Positions 49,880-61,223 of a DNA stretch of 64,000 bases are shown in pieces. The translations under genes were made by a program, and so were the position numbers. Origin of the DNA: Sclerodactyla briareus (lineage: Eukaryota > Echinodermata > Holothuroidea > Dendrochirotida > Sclerodactylidae). The notes beneath the pieces are model-generated. The model searched no databases and was not told the DNA's origin. It saw nothing but the letters and a program-made list of their open reading frames with translations. Numbering within the stretch: position 1 is the stretch's first letter; the number at the start of each line of letters is the position of its first letter. The stretch spans positions 62,001 through 126,000 of the forward strand of contig JAODTK010003054.1 of assembly GCA_026419785.1 (NCBI GenBank). Reading direction: 5' to 3'.

Positions 49880-51440
49880 CGGAGTGTCTTCACCGTTGAA
49901 GATCAGTCTATTTTCCTGGGGGTTGAACAAACGGCTCGAGGACCTTGGCCCCAATAAAACAACTGGTCCAGATGGTATACCTCTTCGTAATTTGAAAGTT
50001 ATGACCAGTGAACTGGCTCCCCCTCTCACTTCGATTTTCAGAGGTCACTCCATCACTTTGGATTCTCCCTCAAGGTTGGCTCCAAGAAAATATTTCGCCA
50101 ATATATAAGAAAGGTGATAGAGCACTTGCAAAAACTACAGTCTGTTTCACTTACTAGTGCATTTAGGAGGTCCTGGAACATATCATTGACTCCAGTATTA
50201 TGCAACATTTCGATGCTCACTCGATATTGCCTGATAAACAACATGTGTTTGGGTCCACAACACTCAACTGAATCACAATTCATCCTTACTGTTTAAGACC
50301 TCCTTCCTCGTTGAATGATGAAAAATTACAGGTCAATTTAGCCGTGATGGATTTTAGCAAGACCTTCGATGAAAACCAGACCCTTAACTGTATCGGTAAT
50401 TTCCTTACAAATCGGGTCATACGGGTTGTCATTGCGGGTGATAGTTCTGCCTGGGTGAATGTGGCATCTGGGGTTCCACGGGGAACACTTTTGGTCCGCT
50501 CCTTTCCCTTGCCTATATGAATGATCTCCCCAAAAGTGTGAATTCTCATGTTAGGTTGTTTGCGGACGATTCAGTGGCTTAGCCAGAAGTCGGAAGTTAC
50601 AGGGGGCGTAATCCAGTACCGGCGAACGAGAGGGGAGGGGGTACGCCGGCTCCGCCCTATGCTAGCTACGCCACTGCGATTGTTATAGAGAGATCCGTAG
50701 TGAACAGCAGCTGAGGACCATGATACATAGATGGGTTGGCACAGAGGACGTGGCAGGTGTCTTTTAATGCCGCCAAGTGTTACGTTATGCGATCTTCGCA
50801 TGCTAGGAGTCCTAGAATGTTCAATTATAGATTGGGTGACTCATCTTGCAGGAAACAGAGTGTTATTGGTTGTTACGCTTTCGAACGGTCTTTCCTGGAG
50901 CGAACATATTTCGCAATTACCAAAACGCTAACCCCATTGCTGGGTTCCTATATGAGAAATCTCAGCCAATGCCCTCAGGATGTTACAGCCTATGCCTATT
51001 CGGCTCCCGTGCGTCCCTTACTAGAATAGTCTCCCAGTGTCTGGAAACCCCATATACACAAGTTCTCATAAACAATCTTGAGACTGTCCAGCGTAGGGCA
51101 GCTATAGATTCTGCCTACTATTTCAAAACCTGAACCCCCGGTGCTGTTGCTAATGTGATCAAGACTCTTCAATGGGGAGCCACTCATTGAGAGGCGTAAG
51201 ATCAACAGGCTTGTGGTATTTCATAGGTCGGTCAATGGTCACCTTTCCGTTCCTACCAGTAACCTCACCCAGCCGGTCGTCGACCCTCACGGCGCAACAA
51301 CTCTAGAGCCTATCAGATAGTATCCACGAGTACAACATGCTACAACTTCTCATACCTGCCTAAAACGATCAAGGATTGGAATGTTCTGCCAGGCTCCCTC
51401 GTTACTATTTTTACTTACTTATTCGCCTCTGCACGTGTTA
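49880..51440 (+). mobile_element. Jockey/Nimb-like non-LTR retrotransposon fragment, carrying a nested MITE
   Basis: RT landmarks in order: LGPNKTTGPDGIPLRNLK (49945); ELAPPLTSIF; a decayed KGDRALAKNYRPVSLT block (50110); STESQFILTV (50260); LAVMDFSKTFD (50345), the DFSKAFD motif; SAWVNVASGVPRGT (50450), the GVPQGT motif; LFADD at 50550 continuing after the insertion as CYREIRSEQQL (50690); SFNAAKCYVMR; ITKTLTPLLGSYMRNLSQCP-like; YTQVLINNLETVQRRAA (51060), the L..VQRRAARF motif; and WEPL..R-like DNA to about 51400. It is 5' truncated and has several frameshifts. A single insertion (50572-50676) sits within the YADD-motif codon run. Confidence 0.85.
50572..50676. mobile_element. 105-bp MITE with 5-bp target duplication inside the reverse transcriptase
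   Basis: Starts CAGTGGCTTAGCC and ends GCTACGCCACTG, inverted repeats with one mismatch in 12. It is flanked on both sides by CGATT. Removing the element and one CGATT leaves GCGGACGATTGTTATAGAG, which reads A-D-D-C-Y-R-E in the host RT frame. Five-base duplications are reported for some hAT groups. No coding capacity. Confidence 0.85.
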
Positions 51441-51639
51441 TGCTTCCCCCGGAGGGTGGTTTCCAGCTGACTAATAATGACATCCTTATCTGGTGATTTA
51501 GAGGCTCAAGTTTTGGGTGTGAAGGACACCGGCGAATCTCGTCTACTCTTTTTCGAAGAGTGCCCTGAGTATCGAGGCAGAGATGAGAATTCCTGTTCGC
51601 GGGATTGCCATTTAACGTCCCAATCCGACTGACGAGAGT

Positions 51640-51790
51640 GTAGCTTCACTCGTGCATCCACTTCAGTTTTTACGTGAGAAAGTAGCAGAGCGAAAGGGGT
51701 GTCTGTGACGACACTAGGGTTTGAACCAGGGACCTCAGGCACTGCAGGCGGAAGGCGGAACCCTCTACCCGGGCCGTTTCTCGTACTATT
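51640..51790 (-). repeat. tRNA-derived SINE-like sequence
   Basis: On the minus strand CCCGGGTAGAGGGTTCCGCC (A-box-like) is followed by a B box GGTTCAAACCC (51728-51718) and then a non-tRNA body. tRNA folding is poor, so it is a SINE rather than a tRNA gene. Confidence 0.45.
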
Positions 51791-51799
51791 GAAGACAAG

Positions 51800-53840
51800 T
51801 GATCCATTTAAGGAAGCGCTAGGGGAGTAGATGCTTGCGAAATACGTCCAAGGGCTCTGCATAACAAAGCATTTCCCTGACTCCGAGGTCTCTAATCGGC
51901 AACGTGGTCAGTACCCCAACGAGAGAAGAAAGAAGAAAAAGCTTCCGTCGTTGATTTGGTCCGCCTATAATTTCTGTTCGCCAATTCATCGGAAAATTTA
52001 TGTTACAGCACCAAAGAAGCAGCGGACATTCCGTGATTTTCACCAACACACAAATAAGCCTGGCAAGGGTTATCTTCTCGTGCGGATTAGTGGTGTATTC
52101 CATTTTATCATTTAGCATCTGAAATACATAGAAGCCATATTCCAGAATACTAGAAAATAAGTGGTTTGTCAGCTTTTGAATCCTCTAACAATACGGAGTC
52201 ATGATGTGCACATGAAGTAGTCGAAGAGCCGTGAATTGGCATATTCTTCAACAGTATTCTGAAAAAAAGGCGCGCTAAAAGGCTTCTGTTCTTGTCTCTA
52301 GTGTGGTTTGGTTTCTTAATAATACTGCGCAAAAGAGAGACCAGCCCCGTTTTCGTTATATTAATATAATCCAAGACGCACAGATTTTCAAACTGGTTCA
52401 GGGGTGTACATGTTTGCAGAATGCATGCGCTGAGTGCGGTTCGGGTTGGGTTTGTTCCGAGAGTGATTCCAACGTTACCGTCACTTCTGTGGTTGATTGT
52501 TACGAACATCAAGAATGGTTATTTAGGTAGGCGGGCGGACAAACAGAGGATAGTATCTGTTACAGGAAATGAGAGAGAGACTGGAAATTCGAACAAAATA
52601 TCAAGTCACCAACGAACTGACGAATGGCGTGGAATAAACTTGACTAGTGTAGGGAAAAAGAACTTGAACGCCGAAAATTTGGTGCCCAAATACCTGGTTT
52701 TGAACCACCATCACCTGAATTTACGCGCTTCCCGCACTTCGCGCACTCTCTCGGCATCAACTGCGAGCAAAGCTTCCAAGATCGGGGGTAATGTGCTGGC
52801 CGCCTATTACCTGATGACTCGACTATACAAAAAAAAACATTAATGCTCATAGCGGAACTAATTCAACGTCGTGAAGGTCATGAAGGCGCACTCAGTGGTT
52901 TATTCCTATACTGTCAACCATATATATTCGGGCGGTAGCCAATGAGTGCTACCCAGGGACAATCTCTTCGGAGGGCAAGAATTGAAAATCCATCAATTTT
53001 CATCCCGAGATAAATTTCATTTGGATGGAAACTTCCGTCGGGAACATATCCGAATGAACAGCCTCCGTAACTCAGTCCTTTGTCTTCCCGGTATTTGCGG
53101 GGCTTTCATGCCAAATTCCTGTCTACGCGCCATCCAATCTGCGCTCCTCCGCTTGTGATAGTAGATCACAGCCACCCACGAAATTATTTACACTGCAAAA
53201 ATCCCTGGCTACAACCGCGGTTACTCAAGTTAACGGAGTGGGTCCTGCGGCGAAGAAATTTCAATATGAAATTTGTACAAGGTTTAAATAAAGAACAAAA
53301 GAAAGTTTCGAATACTGCTCGTTACGGCTGAATGCGGGGGGACTGATGTCAATTCTCGCACAAATTGCATGACGTTTGTTGTAGACAATTAAAGATTTGT
53401 CCCTCTGGGATCTTTCAACATATGCTATTGTGATTTTACAACAACACAATATATTTCATGAAGTTGAACTTTTGAAGTGCCACAGTCAGTTTTTTTCCTT
53501 TTCCCCTCGCTAAGTGTGAGTGATTGGGACACTCTCCCACAACACTCGTCATCGAAGCTTCAAATGTGAGTGAATTCAGGAGGAGTCTCATCGAATTGGG
53601 GTTTTAGTTTGTGCTCATGGTTGCCCAATTTCATCGAGGCACCACACCACACACTTCATTCATTGCTCAACAGGCTTGACGAATATTGCATAGAAGTAGA
53701 ACGAAGTAGAGTGCCTTACAGTATAAATCAATGGGGCCTGTTTGACTCAACTCCCCTCAGACACATCCAACCCTGATGCAAAGTTTTCGACGGTCTACTG
53801 GAAGTTTCCTATTTTTCATAACCCCAGCGCGCTGTCGAGA
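51800..53840. other. Stretch without a recognised gene
   Basis: A 140-codon plus-strand frame (52421-52843) has no domain. Within it a minus-strand GGTTCAAAACC (about 52705) looks like another B box, but no A box is convincing. Confidence 0.35.
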
Positions 53841-53849
53841 AGGGCTCTG

Positions 53850-54045
53850 GGGGCCCGGGAAAGAGAAGGAAAAAGGGAAAAGAGGGTGAGAAAGAGGGGA
53901 ATCGGAGAGAGGGCAGATGGGGAAGTAGGGACAGAGAAAAGAGAGGAGAGAAAAGAGAGGAGGAGAAGAAGCAGAGAGAGAGGAAGAGTAAAAGTGAGGC
54001 TAGGGGTGGGAAAATCAAGAGGAACCGGAAAACTGGAAGATCCCT
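53850..54045. repeat. Polypurine (GA-rich) tract of about 190 bp
   Basis: Almost every base on the plus strand is A or G, in AGAGAGG, GGAAAAGG and GAAGAAG words. The Arg/Glu/Lys-rich 101-codon frame across it is a composition effect. Confidence 0.85.
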
Positions 54046-54129
54046 AATACGATCCGCACACTACCGTGACCCTATAAACTACCCCCGTGCTCCTCTCTGG
54101 ATTCGACCTTCAAGTACGAACGTACTTTT

Positions 54130-55260
54130 TCCATTTTCCCCAAACTTTCTCAACGATCGTGGCCAAGCGATGGATGGGCTTCCATTAATTGAGATAGGCA
54201 TACCCGGCAAAAATACTCTCCCCACATTAAGGCAACTGCAGGATGATTTTACACAGACTGGATAATAAGCTGGATAATAACTGAATGCATCAGTTCAACC
54301 GGTATTCCATAGACTCTTCCCGTTACGTAGTGTAATTGTCATTTGCAGTTTGTGGTATTGGTGAGGCATTTGTCTTTGCCGCAAGATCGAAATGCAAGCC
54401 CATCATGCAATAATATTTGATGTCATACTTGCACACGCCTGCAAACATTCTTTGTTTTCTATTGAATTCAAACATTACTTTCACTTCGAAAAGCATTTAT
54501 CCTCTGGAAGAGGATGCTATAGTGGGTTGGTAGTGTTGAGGTTACTTGGTGAGAGAAAGAAATACAACAGAACTTCTGCTAAATGTTGACTTATAAAAAA
54601 AGAGAAACAATCAATACATAACATTAATTTCCTGTTGTTGCATCATTGTGTGCGTCTGACGTCATGCACAATTGGGATTCACCCCAATGTCTCTGCCTAA
54701 TGGGCCCAAACTTGAGGACCAGAACTCCACATAGGAAACATTGTATTGCAATGGGTTTGGACCTATAAATACACTTTTCCATTTTCTCCACAATATAACC
54801 CCTGTTGTATCCAGCCTGCAAGTTGTCCGTTATAACAAATGGTGTGCGTAATCATTCAAAATTTGTCCCTTTGCAGGTCAGATAGTAATGACCAGGGCTA
54901 AAAGGTGAAGTGGGTTGGGTTCCTAGATTAACTGTTTCGTAAATGTAAACTGCAGTGGGTTCTTTGTATTGTTTGGTTTGTAATCACTTCCTGACATTAT
55001 TCTTCCACAGAAAAATGAAGAGACGTAAATTGCTGTTTGGTATAATTATCCTTATATCCTGCAGAGTGACAACATTCTTTAAATATTGCAAACAGTTGCC
55101 TTGCAAAGAAGCTCGCAAGTGCCATTTCACGTGGTTTGATCTGGGAAGTTATAAAAAGCTGACATTTCTCGGTACGCTACGCGCCCAACTTCGGTGGCGC
55201 TCTGCTTGGATAGTAAATTGCAGTCCCAACTTGCGTCCACTTTTCGAAGCGGATTGACCC
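54130..55260. repeat. Mosaic repeat: same unit as 43762-44185 with a 597-bp element inserted
   Basis: The flanks 54130-54230 and 54828-55255 are together collinear with 43762-44185. The middle, 54231-54827, is the second copy of the terminal-inverted-repeat element. A degraded hairpin core GCGCCCAACTTCGGTGGCGC lies at 55181-55200. The 100-codon frame at 54955-55257 falls inside this repeat and is not conserved in the other copy. Confidence 0.7.
54231..54827. mobile_element. Non-autonomous terminal-inverted-repeat element, copy 2 (597 bp)
   Basis: Starts GGCAACTGCAGG and ends CCTGCAAGTTGTC, the same inverted termini as copy 1 (1616-2145), with matching order inside. It is flanked by TTAA on the left and TTATAA a base or two beyond the right end. 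About 70 bp near 54720-54790 are absent from or shortened in copy 1. Confidence 0.65.
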
Positions 55261-57300
55261 CTCTGATCGTGCATCAAGGTGCCTGTGAGGAGGAAGGAAA
55301 TGTTCAAAGAAAAAGAGGGGCTAACCACAGTACTCTCTAGAATAGATGAAGTTCGTCAATGCGAAGAGATAAGGCCATATTAAACGTGCATCAGTGATTT
55401 CAGCCTGATATGAATGTGTTCGTTTATGTTGATGGAGAAGAATACTAAGTTCAATACTCAGTTAGTACGGCGAACATGAAACGAATTAACATTATCTTTC
55501 TATGGTTCCTGAAGATGAACAAGTGTTAACATGCAATGCCTCTATATCACTGATAATGATTTTTTTAACGTCGGGCATATTATGTATGAGCTGAGGGAAG
55601 GAAACAATGATTTGTCACTCGTATGGCGCGTTGGCTTATGTATGTGTGAGCATGATGTATAGGAAGGTACCCAATCCTCCCATTAGATTCAACCATAAAC
55701 TAGGCCAGTACCGTAAGAGTGCATCAATCAATATTGTTTTTAGTGACATTCCACTTGAGTAGACACTTCGTTTACCCGACTAGTGTTCGTATAAAAACGG
55801 TTCTCTATCTGGGAGAAGGGGGTTGTAGAAACCAGAAATCAGTAGTAAAGCTTCGCGCCAACTTGTAGTGCCCCCCTTCCACCGGAAATTCTGCGTACAC
55901 GCATCCCCCGCCCCCCCCCCCCCCCCCACTCAAATTCCTCTAAAAAGTATTTCCATATATATATGCAAAATAAGTGAGTGTAGTTTGCGTATGGAACAAA
56001 GAAAGTCCACTGGCCTGGCCTAAAATGGTAAAATTGTTGAGCCGACATGAATTTTCTAAACCTCATGAGCGTCAGTAGGGGGCAAGTTTGTGGTTAATGG
56101 TACCCGACATGTTGGTTTGGTTGTCTATCTTCAACGAATCCGAACAGCTGCAGCAGAAACTGGGGGCAGAGTCCAGCACCAACTTGACCAAAAATGTGTT
56201 CGTTTCGGAAGTATAGAAGTGATTTATTGAAGAGAACAAGTTCAGTGTAATAAGTGGCATATATTGTTCATGAATCGGCAATTTTTGTTCAAGCTAATGA
56301 TATGGCTTATGGACTATGACTCGTGTGTTTTTGGATCATCCAGCCTGTCGTACGACGAGTACGATCGTGTTTGGATACGTTCATAATTGAAACCAGTTAC
56401 GCGAATGGGTAAATTGGAAATTGCAGGATGATTGCATAATCATAGACCTTCTCCCAAATAGCATGTGCACTGTGGGGATAGTTTTGATGCATGCTGGGAT
56501 ACTTCGGAGGGCAGTTTTGTGTTATCATGTATTGGAGAAAACTTGTAAATTTTCATTACTTCGCATTCTCTCTGCAAGTTCCTCTCTAGCTCACGTATGT
56601 TTTCTCTGATATTTTTTTACATCTTTTTGGTGACAATCTGACTAAAAAGGGGCTTTTTTTTTGCCAGAAAGAACAATTTCATTTGCTTAAATTCCTATTT
56701 GACTTTCCATAATTGCTCTTTGCCCCTTGACCTGGACCACAATGCATTGCGGGAGCTATTTGCGAACAAGGCTAATGTGTCATGAAATTGTATGATTGTC
56801 ATAATGTTACCATAATGTACATTTCCTAAATTACGAGTTTTGTGGTTTTTTTACTTAAGATACATTCGTGCATATGTTACTACTATTGACAACGTGCAAA
56901 ACTCATTCCATAGGGGCACTGTGTGTCAGTAGTCAATGGAGCCAAGCCAGATAGACGAATCAATCATCAAATAAATAATGTGATCTCTACCAACGAAACG
57001 TCACAGCATTTTTCTTGTTACAATGATATCAGCTAACATGAACATAACACAAACCGTTTAAATATGCAAATCTGGTCGAATTGCGATCTGTATTGGGGAA
57101 GCTTTATAGCCTAGCGTTCATTTCACCTGTGGCCAGTATTCGGATAGGATACTTACTTGGATACTTTTCTTACCATTTGCTTTTTATAATTTTTATATTG
57201 TACATGTCGTAACTGGCAGCACAGTGTGTACTCCCCTTGCTGCGTACATGGTAAAAATAGAAATGTGACTAGATCATTGAGTATCAGCCTCGAATTAAAC
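55261..57300. other. Stretch without a recognised gene
   Basis: Contains a degraded hairpin-core fragment (about 55855-55870) and a long C run near 55910. Two ZNF143-like motifs lie at 56486-56501 and 56736-56754. No exon I could support. Confidence 0.35.
56486..56754. promoter_or_regulatory. Two ZNF143/SBF-like motifs about 250 bp apart
   Basis: GATGCATGCTGGGATACTT (56486) resembles the inverse of the AGTTCCCAGCATGC-type motif. ACCACAATGCATTGCGGGA (56736) resembles the ACAA..CCCA..ATGCATTGCGG form. In animals this motif marks promoters. No transcript start or gene is visible beside them, so function is unproven. Confidence 0.25.
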
Positions 57301-57305
57301 GTTGG

Positions 57306-57456
57306 AAGGGGCAACACGGCAATTTTCCTGAGGGCAATGCAAAAATTGCGTCGGTTACCTTCCAAATGGCAGGGCACCAAGGCAATTTAGAACAATTTTT
57401 GAGGGCAGCAAGGCAATCTTGAAAAAAGACAAGGGCAATAAGGCAATTTGAAAATT
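57306..57456. repeat. Four imperfect copies of GGGCA.(C/A)A(A/C)GGCAAT
   Basis: GGGGCAACACGGCAAT (57308), AGGGCACCAAGGCAAT (57371), AGGGCAGCAAGGCAAT (57403) and AGGGCAATAAGGCAAT (57433). The last three are about 30 bp apart, separated by TTTGA/TTGAAAA spacers. A related GGCACGGCAGTCACTGCCGCC palindrome lies near 58470. Confidence 0.55.
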
Positions 57457-58940
57457 ACTGCAAAATGTGTTATTTTTTGGACCGCCGTAACTCTCTTTTC
57501 ATACTACGTAACGTTATAAAGCGAGCTCCAGTTTATTCTTGTCGGTCGGTCAACCCGCTCTATTTTGACAAATGATTTTTCAACCTCGTAGAATTTCCTT
57601 AGATACTCAAATGAGATCGTTTTTTTAATTTTCCCTGAAAAAACAAATGTAGATTTCTGGCAAGTATAATTCCTTTCATGCACATTAGGACTACTGTATA
57701 TTGCAATTTATAAATGTGAATGTGAAAAGTTTTTGTCGCTGCGAAGGAACTCGCCGAGCACACAAACTCACAACCGTATCACCTCAATTTCAAATCACAC
57801 ACAACCTATACGACCCGCCGCACCTCGCTAGCGCTGTCCTGCATTCTGCCGCAAACCGGTTTCGAACCATTTCAACAACCTGTTGTGCGCAGCCCGGCAA
57901 TGCATATAGCTAATATTAATTTCTCAAAGTGAATGTACAATTATGAGACTTTCGTGGTCCGTCGCGGTGCATTCGTACTGCCGTTTTAATTATTATTAAT
58001 GTGTGGGCAGCGCTGGTTCGCCAGGCCTGGGTTCGTTAATTTATGCACTTATCTATTGAATTCAACTTACCATTCCTACGACATAAATGTAGTACATGAT
58101 GGTTGAAAGGATACTCCATTAATGTGCGATGCGGAGCGATTCGATAGGCCTACGTGATGAATTGTACTTACGGTTGCGGTTACTTATAATCTCCACGGGT
58201 TGCGTACGTCAGTCAAGTTTGTTACTTTCACTACGCAATTGTACGGTACCATTGACATACACGGATATACCAATGTATGGTGCACAAACATACAATGAAC
58301 TGAAAACTATCCAAGCAGAATTGAGTAAAATGAAATGCGGAAATTCATGGCACTCTTACATGTAATGAGGTTCCTGATGATGCAAGGGAAACTTTCAGAA
58401 GTTGCTGTAGGGTATTATCGCTGTTTTGAGAGGGGGAGGGCACCGATGGCCAATGAGCAATTAGGCACGGCAGTCACTGCCGCCGATGAAGCTTGAAATG
58501 TGAGGCCTCACAACAAATTGGCAGGGCCCGCGGCTATTGCCGTCGTGCCGTCGGTTAATTCGAGGCCTGTTGGGGATGTTACGGGCAGGGATGTAATTCG
58601 CCTAGGATTCATTAGGGGTGCAATTGCTTTTGCCCTTCGTCCTGCGTAATATTTACTCAGTAACACTTTCCTGACACTGGCGGATTTCCTGAACTAAAAT
58701 ATTTCCTAGCATCGTCTTATCGCCCTTTAACATCTATCAGGTAAAATCAGTAGGGCCCGGACCCTGATATAATGCACCAGTTATAGGTATAACCAAGCCC
58801 AGTTTCTCTATTTTAAAAGTTCTTCGTATGTTAAGTACAGTACGTAATTCTTAATGTATTAGCCACTGCAATCTACAACATTGGGCCTGAAGCAGCAATC
58901 AGTGGGTTTTTAAGTTATGCCTTCATTTGTTAATTTATAC
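57457..58940. other. Stretch without a recognised gene
   Basis: Inverted words GGCACGGCAGTCACTGCC and GGCTATTGCCGTCGTGCC (about 58460-58555) could form a hairpin. Open frames of 70-78 codons have no domain. Confidence 0.35.
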
Positions 58941-58946
58941 TAACTA

Positions 58947-59247
58947 CAGGTCAAATTTGTATAAGGACTCGGAAAGCCCAAGACTCCAGACTTGGTATGA
59001 TGACTCGGACTCGGATTGAGAGGACTCAACCTCTAGCACGGCAAGTGTAGTAGCTGACACAGAAGAGATCCTCGACGTAGTAGTAGTAGTGTAGTTTGAA
59101 GAATGTAGGGGCTCATCTCCAGCGTAGACTGATGAGGTGGACTGCTGCAGATGGGACAGTTGTCTGTAGCCTGAGTAAGAGACAGGATGATGGGTTGTTT
59201 CAATCCGGTGATCGCCACCGTAATAGCTCCGTAGGGTACACTAGTAC
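58947..59247 (-). CDS. Possible coding exon: Ser/Thr/Tyr-rich C-terminal tail, product unknown
   Basis: On the minus strand about 95 codons are open from a TACTAG acceptor-like site (about 59248) to TAG near 58947. The frame reads ...YYGGDHRIETTHHPVSYSGY, then SSVYAGDEPLHSSNYTTTTT, and later EVESSQSESESSYQVW. The composition, with no simple repeat beyond five Thr, is like an unstructured intracellular tail. The pyrimidine tract is poor and no neighbouring exon was found. An overlapping frame is also open, so chance is a serious alternative. Confidence 0.2.
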
Positions 59248-59868
59248 GGATGTTGCAACCTGACCAGGACGGATACTCGTTGCACACTGACAAGTAACGG
59301 TTTGTGTCCCGCAACTGCTCTCATTACAGAGGGGTCAGGTGAGGGCAAATCCAATGAGAGCGCCTGAACCACTGAAAAGCATGAGGAAACCGGTAAACCC
59401 GTCACTCACCATGTCCGTGTGAACTGGTTTTCCTCGAAGATCAATACACTTATTAACTAGGGTGCTGTAATTCACTTCTCAATACTACCAGTGAATACAT
59501 AATATGACAAGGAGTACTTTGGAATATAGAATGAGGTTCAATGCAAGATGAGTAATGTTTTTATCATGTCCATATTTTATGTTGTTATTAAACAGAATTT
59601 TTAACCTCTGAAACAGTTTGTGGAACATAGACCTGCAGTGATTCATTCTTTAATACTGTAGCAATGATATATGGCTCAAATTTTCGTATGCATGTACCAG
59701 TATATATAATGAATTATTGGCTACTGTACTCGATCTACTTGACAAACATCAAAACAACAGAATACTCAGTCAAATGGCCCAGTTTATGAAAACAGAATAT
59801 AAAGTGGCATACAGGTGACCCAAATCACCATTTCTATTACTGTAGTAATCTATTTCAATTACTCAATT

Positions 59869-60117
59869 ACCCAATATTGCAACAACCTTGCACCCCACCC
59901 CGCGCCATTGAACATTAGGCAATTTTCACAGTAGTCCGGGGGGGTGGCTGGCAACCCTATCGTCTGTTATGCTGCCAGTTGAACGTTTAAGTTAATGAGC
60001 ATCTTGGCTAAGAATTTCATCAAATAAGAAGGACGATAGGGTTGCCAGCCGGACTACTGTAAAAGATGCCAGATGTTCAATGGACGGGGGGTGGGAGTGC
60101 AAAGTGCCAATATGGGT
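59869..60117. mobile_element. Fold-back (inverted-repeat) element of about 250 bp
   Basis: The left arm (about 59869-59964) and right arm (60032-60117) are reverse complements along most of their length: GGCTGGCAACCCTATCGTC versus GACGATAGGGTTGCCAGCC, CAGTAGTCCG versus CGGACTACTG, CCATTGAACAT versus ATGTTCAATGG. The spacer of about 67 bp is unpaired. No open frame. Confidence 0.85.
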
Positions 60118-61169
60118 TAGTCCTTCGTATAGTGACACAGATTCACCACACCAGTTAAGTGTTGTGAATGATCACAGAATGGAGCAAATAGTAAACTTAC
60201 TGCTATTTCTGCTTCTAAGGTCAATAATTGTCATGTAAGCATTATTAACTGTAACCTCTGAATCACAGGTTCTTGTAAACTCGAAGCCAATATCCATAAT
60301 TTTGAAGCTTCACAGCAATCCGATGCAATCTAAAAAAGTTTTTTTTACTTCCATGGACTTTTGATATTCATGTTTCAAGTGTATTTCTATCTCTGTTCTG
60401 ATAGAACAAGGATCTAGCACCTACTTTGGTCATTGTAAATGAATAACAAAGAAAGTAAAGGGACCAGAAAGACTTTTCAAGTCCAGTCCCTGAGACCTGC
60501 TGGAATACGAGTGAACATATACTGTATATCATCAAATAGACTTTCAATCAATAAGCGATGTACAAGAAAAGGATAGTGACAATAGAGGAGGGGGGGGTCT
60601 TAGTGTAAAGAGGGGGGAGCATGAATAGTTTCCTATGCGGCTGGCATATGATTGTATGAAATAAGACGTTTCAGTTTCCTCTTGAAAGTATTAATTCCTC
60701 TTGAATCATATTTTAATAAGTTGAAGCTTCTTTTGTATCACTATTCAGAAGTGGACACCAGTGGTAGGAATGTGGGGAGGTCCCGGCGTCTTCCAGTATA
60801 ATATGGATTTCTTGGAGCATGTCGGAAACAGGAGTAATATTCATAAAAGTGTATGTAATTTTGATGAAGTTATAAAAGGGTCGTCACCATGAGGGAATTT
60901 GTACATAAACATTCCCAGATGATAATTATATGAATCAAACAACATAAAAGTATTCAACCCATGAAATAAATTATATGTACTATGTCTGTATGATAGAAAT
61001 TCAGAATCACAAAGCTGTATTTCATATCCATTTATATATATATTTGTTTTTAGCTGAGGAGGAAGCGTAGCATTTCTCTCGTCTGTTCGCTTGTTCGTTC
61101 CATTTGTTCAGATGATCAGTATAGTAACCATGGCATTAATCTCCTTTTCCTCCTTTTCCCTGTGTTCCC

Positions 61170-61223
61170 TATCTCGTTTTTTTGTCCTATCTCGTTTTTT
61201 TGTCCTATCTCGTTTTTTTGTCC
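61170..61223. repeat. 18-bp tandem repeat, three copies
   Basis: TATCTCGTTTTTTTGTCC repeated three times, upstream of ELP3 exon 1. Confidence 0.9.

Noticed and set aside
52421-52843. 140-codon plus-strand open frame
   Set aside because: No domain, amino-acid composition like random translation, and it runs through SINE-like sequence.
53742-54047. 101-codon Arg/Glu/Lys-rich frame
   Set aside because: A composition artefact of the polypurine tract.
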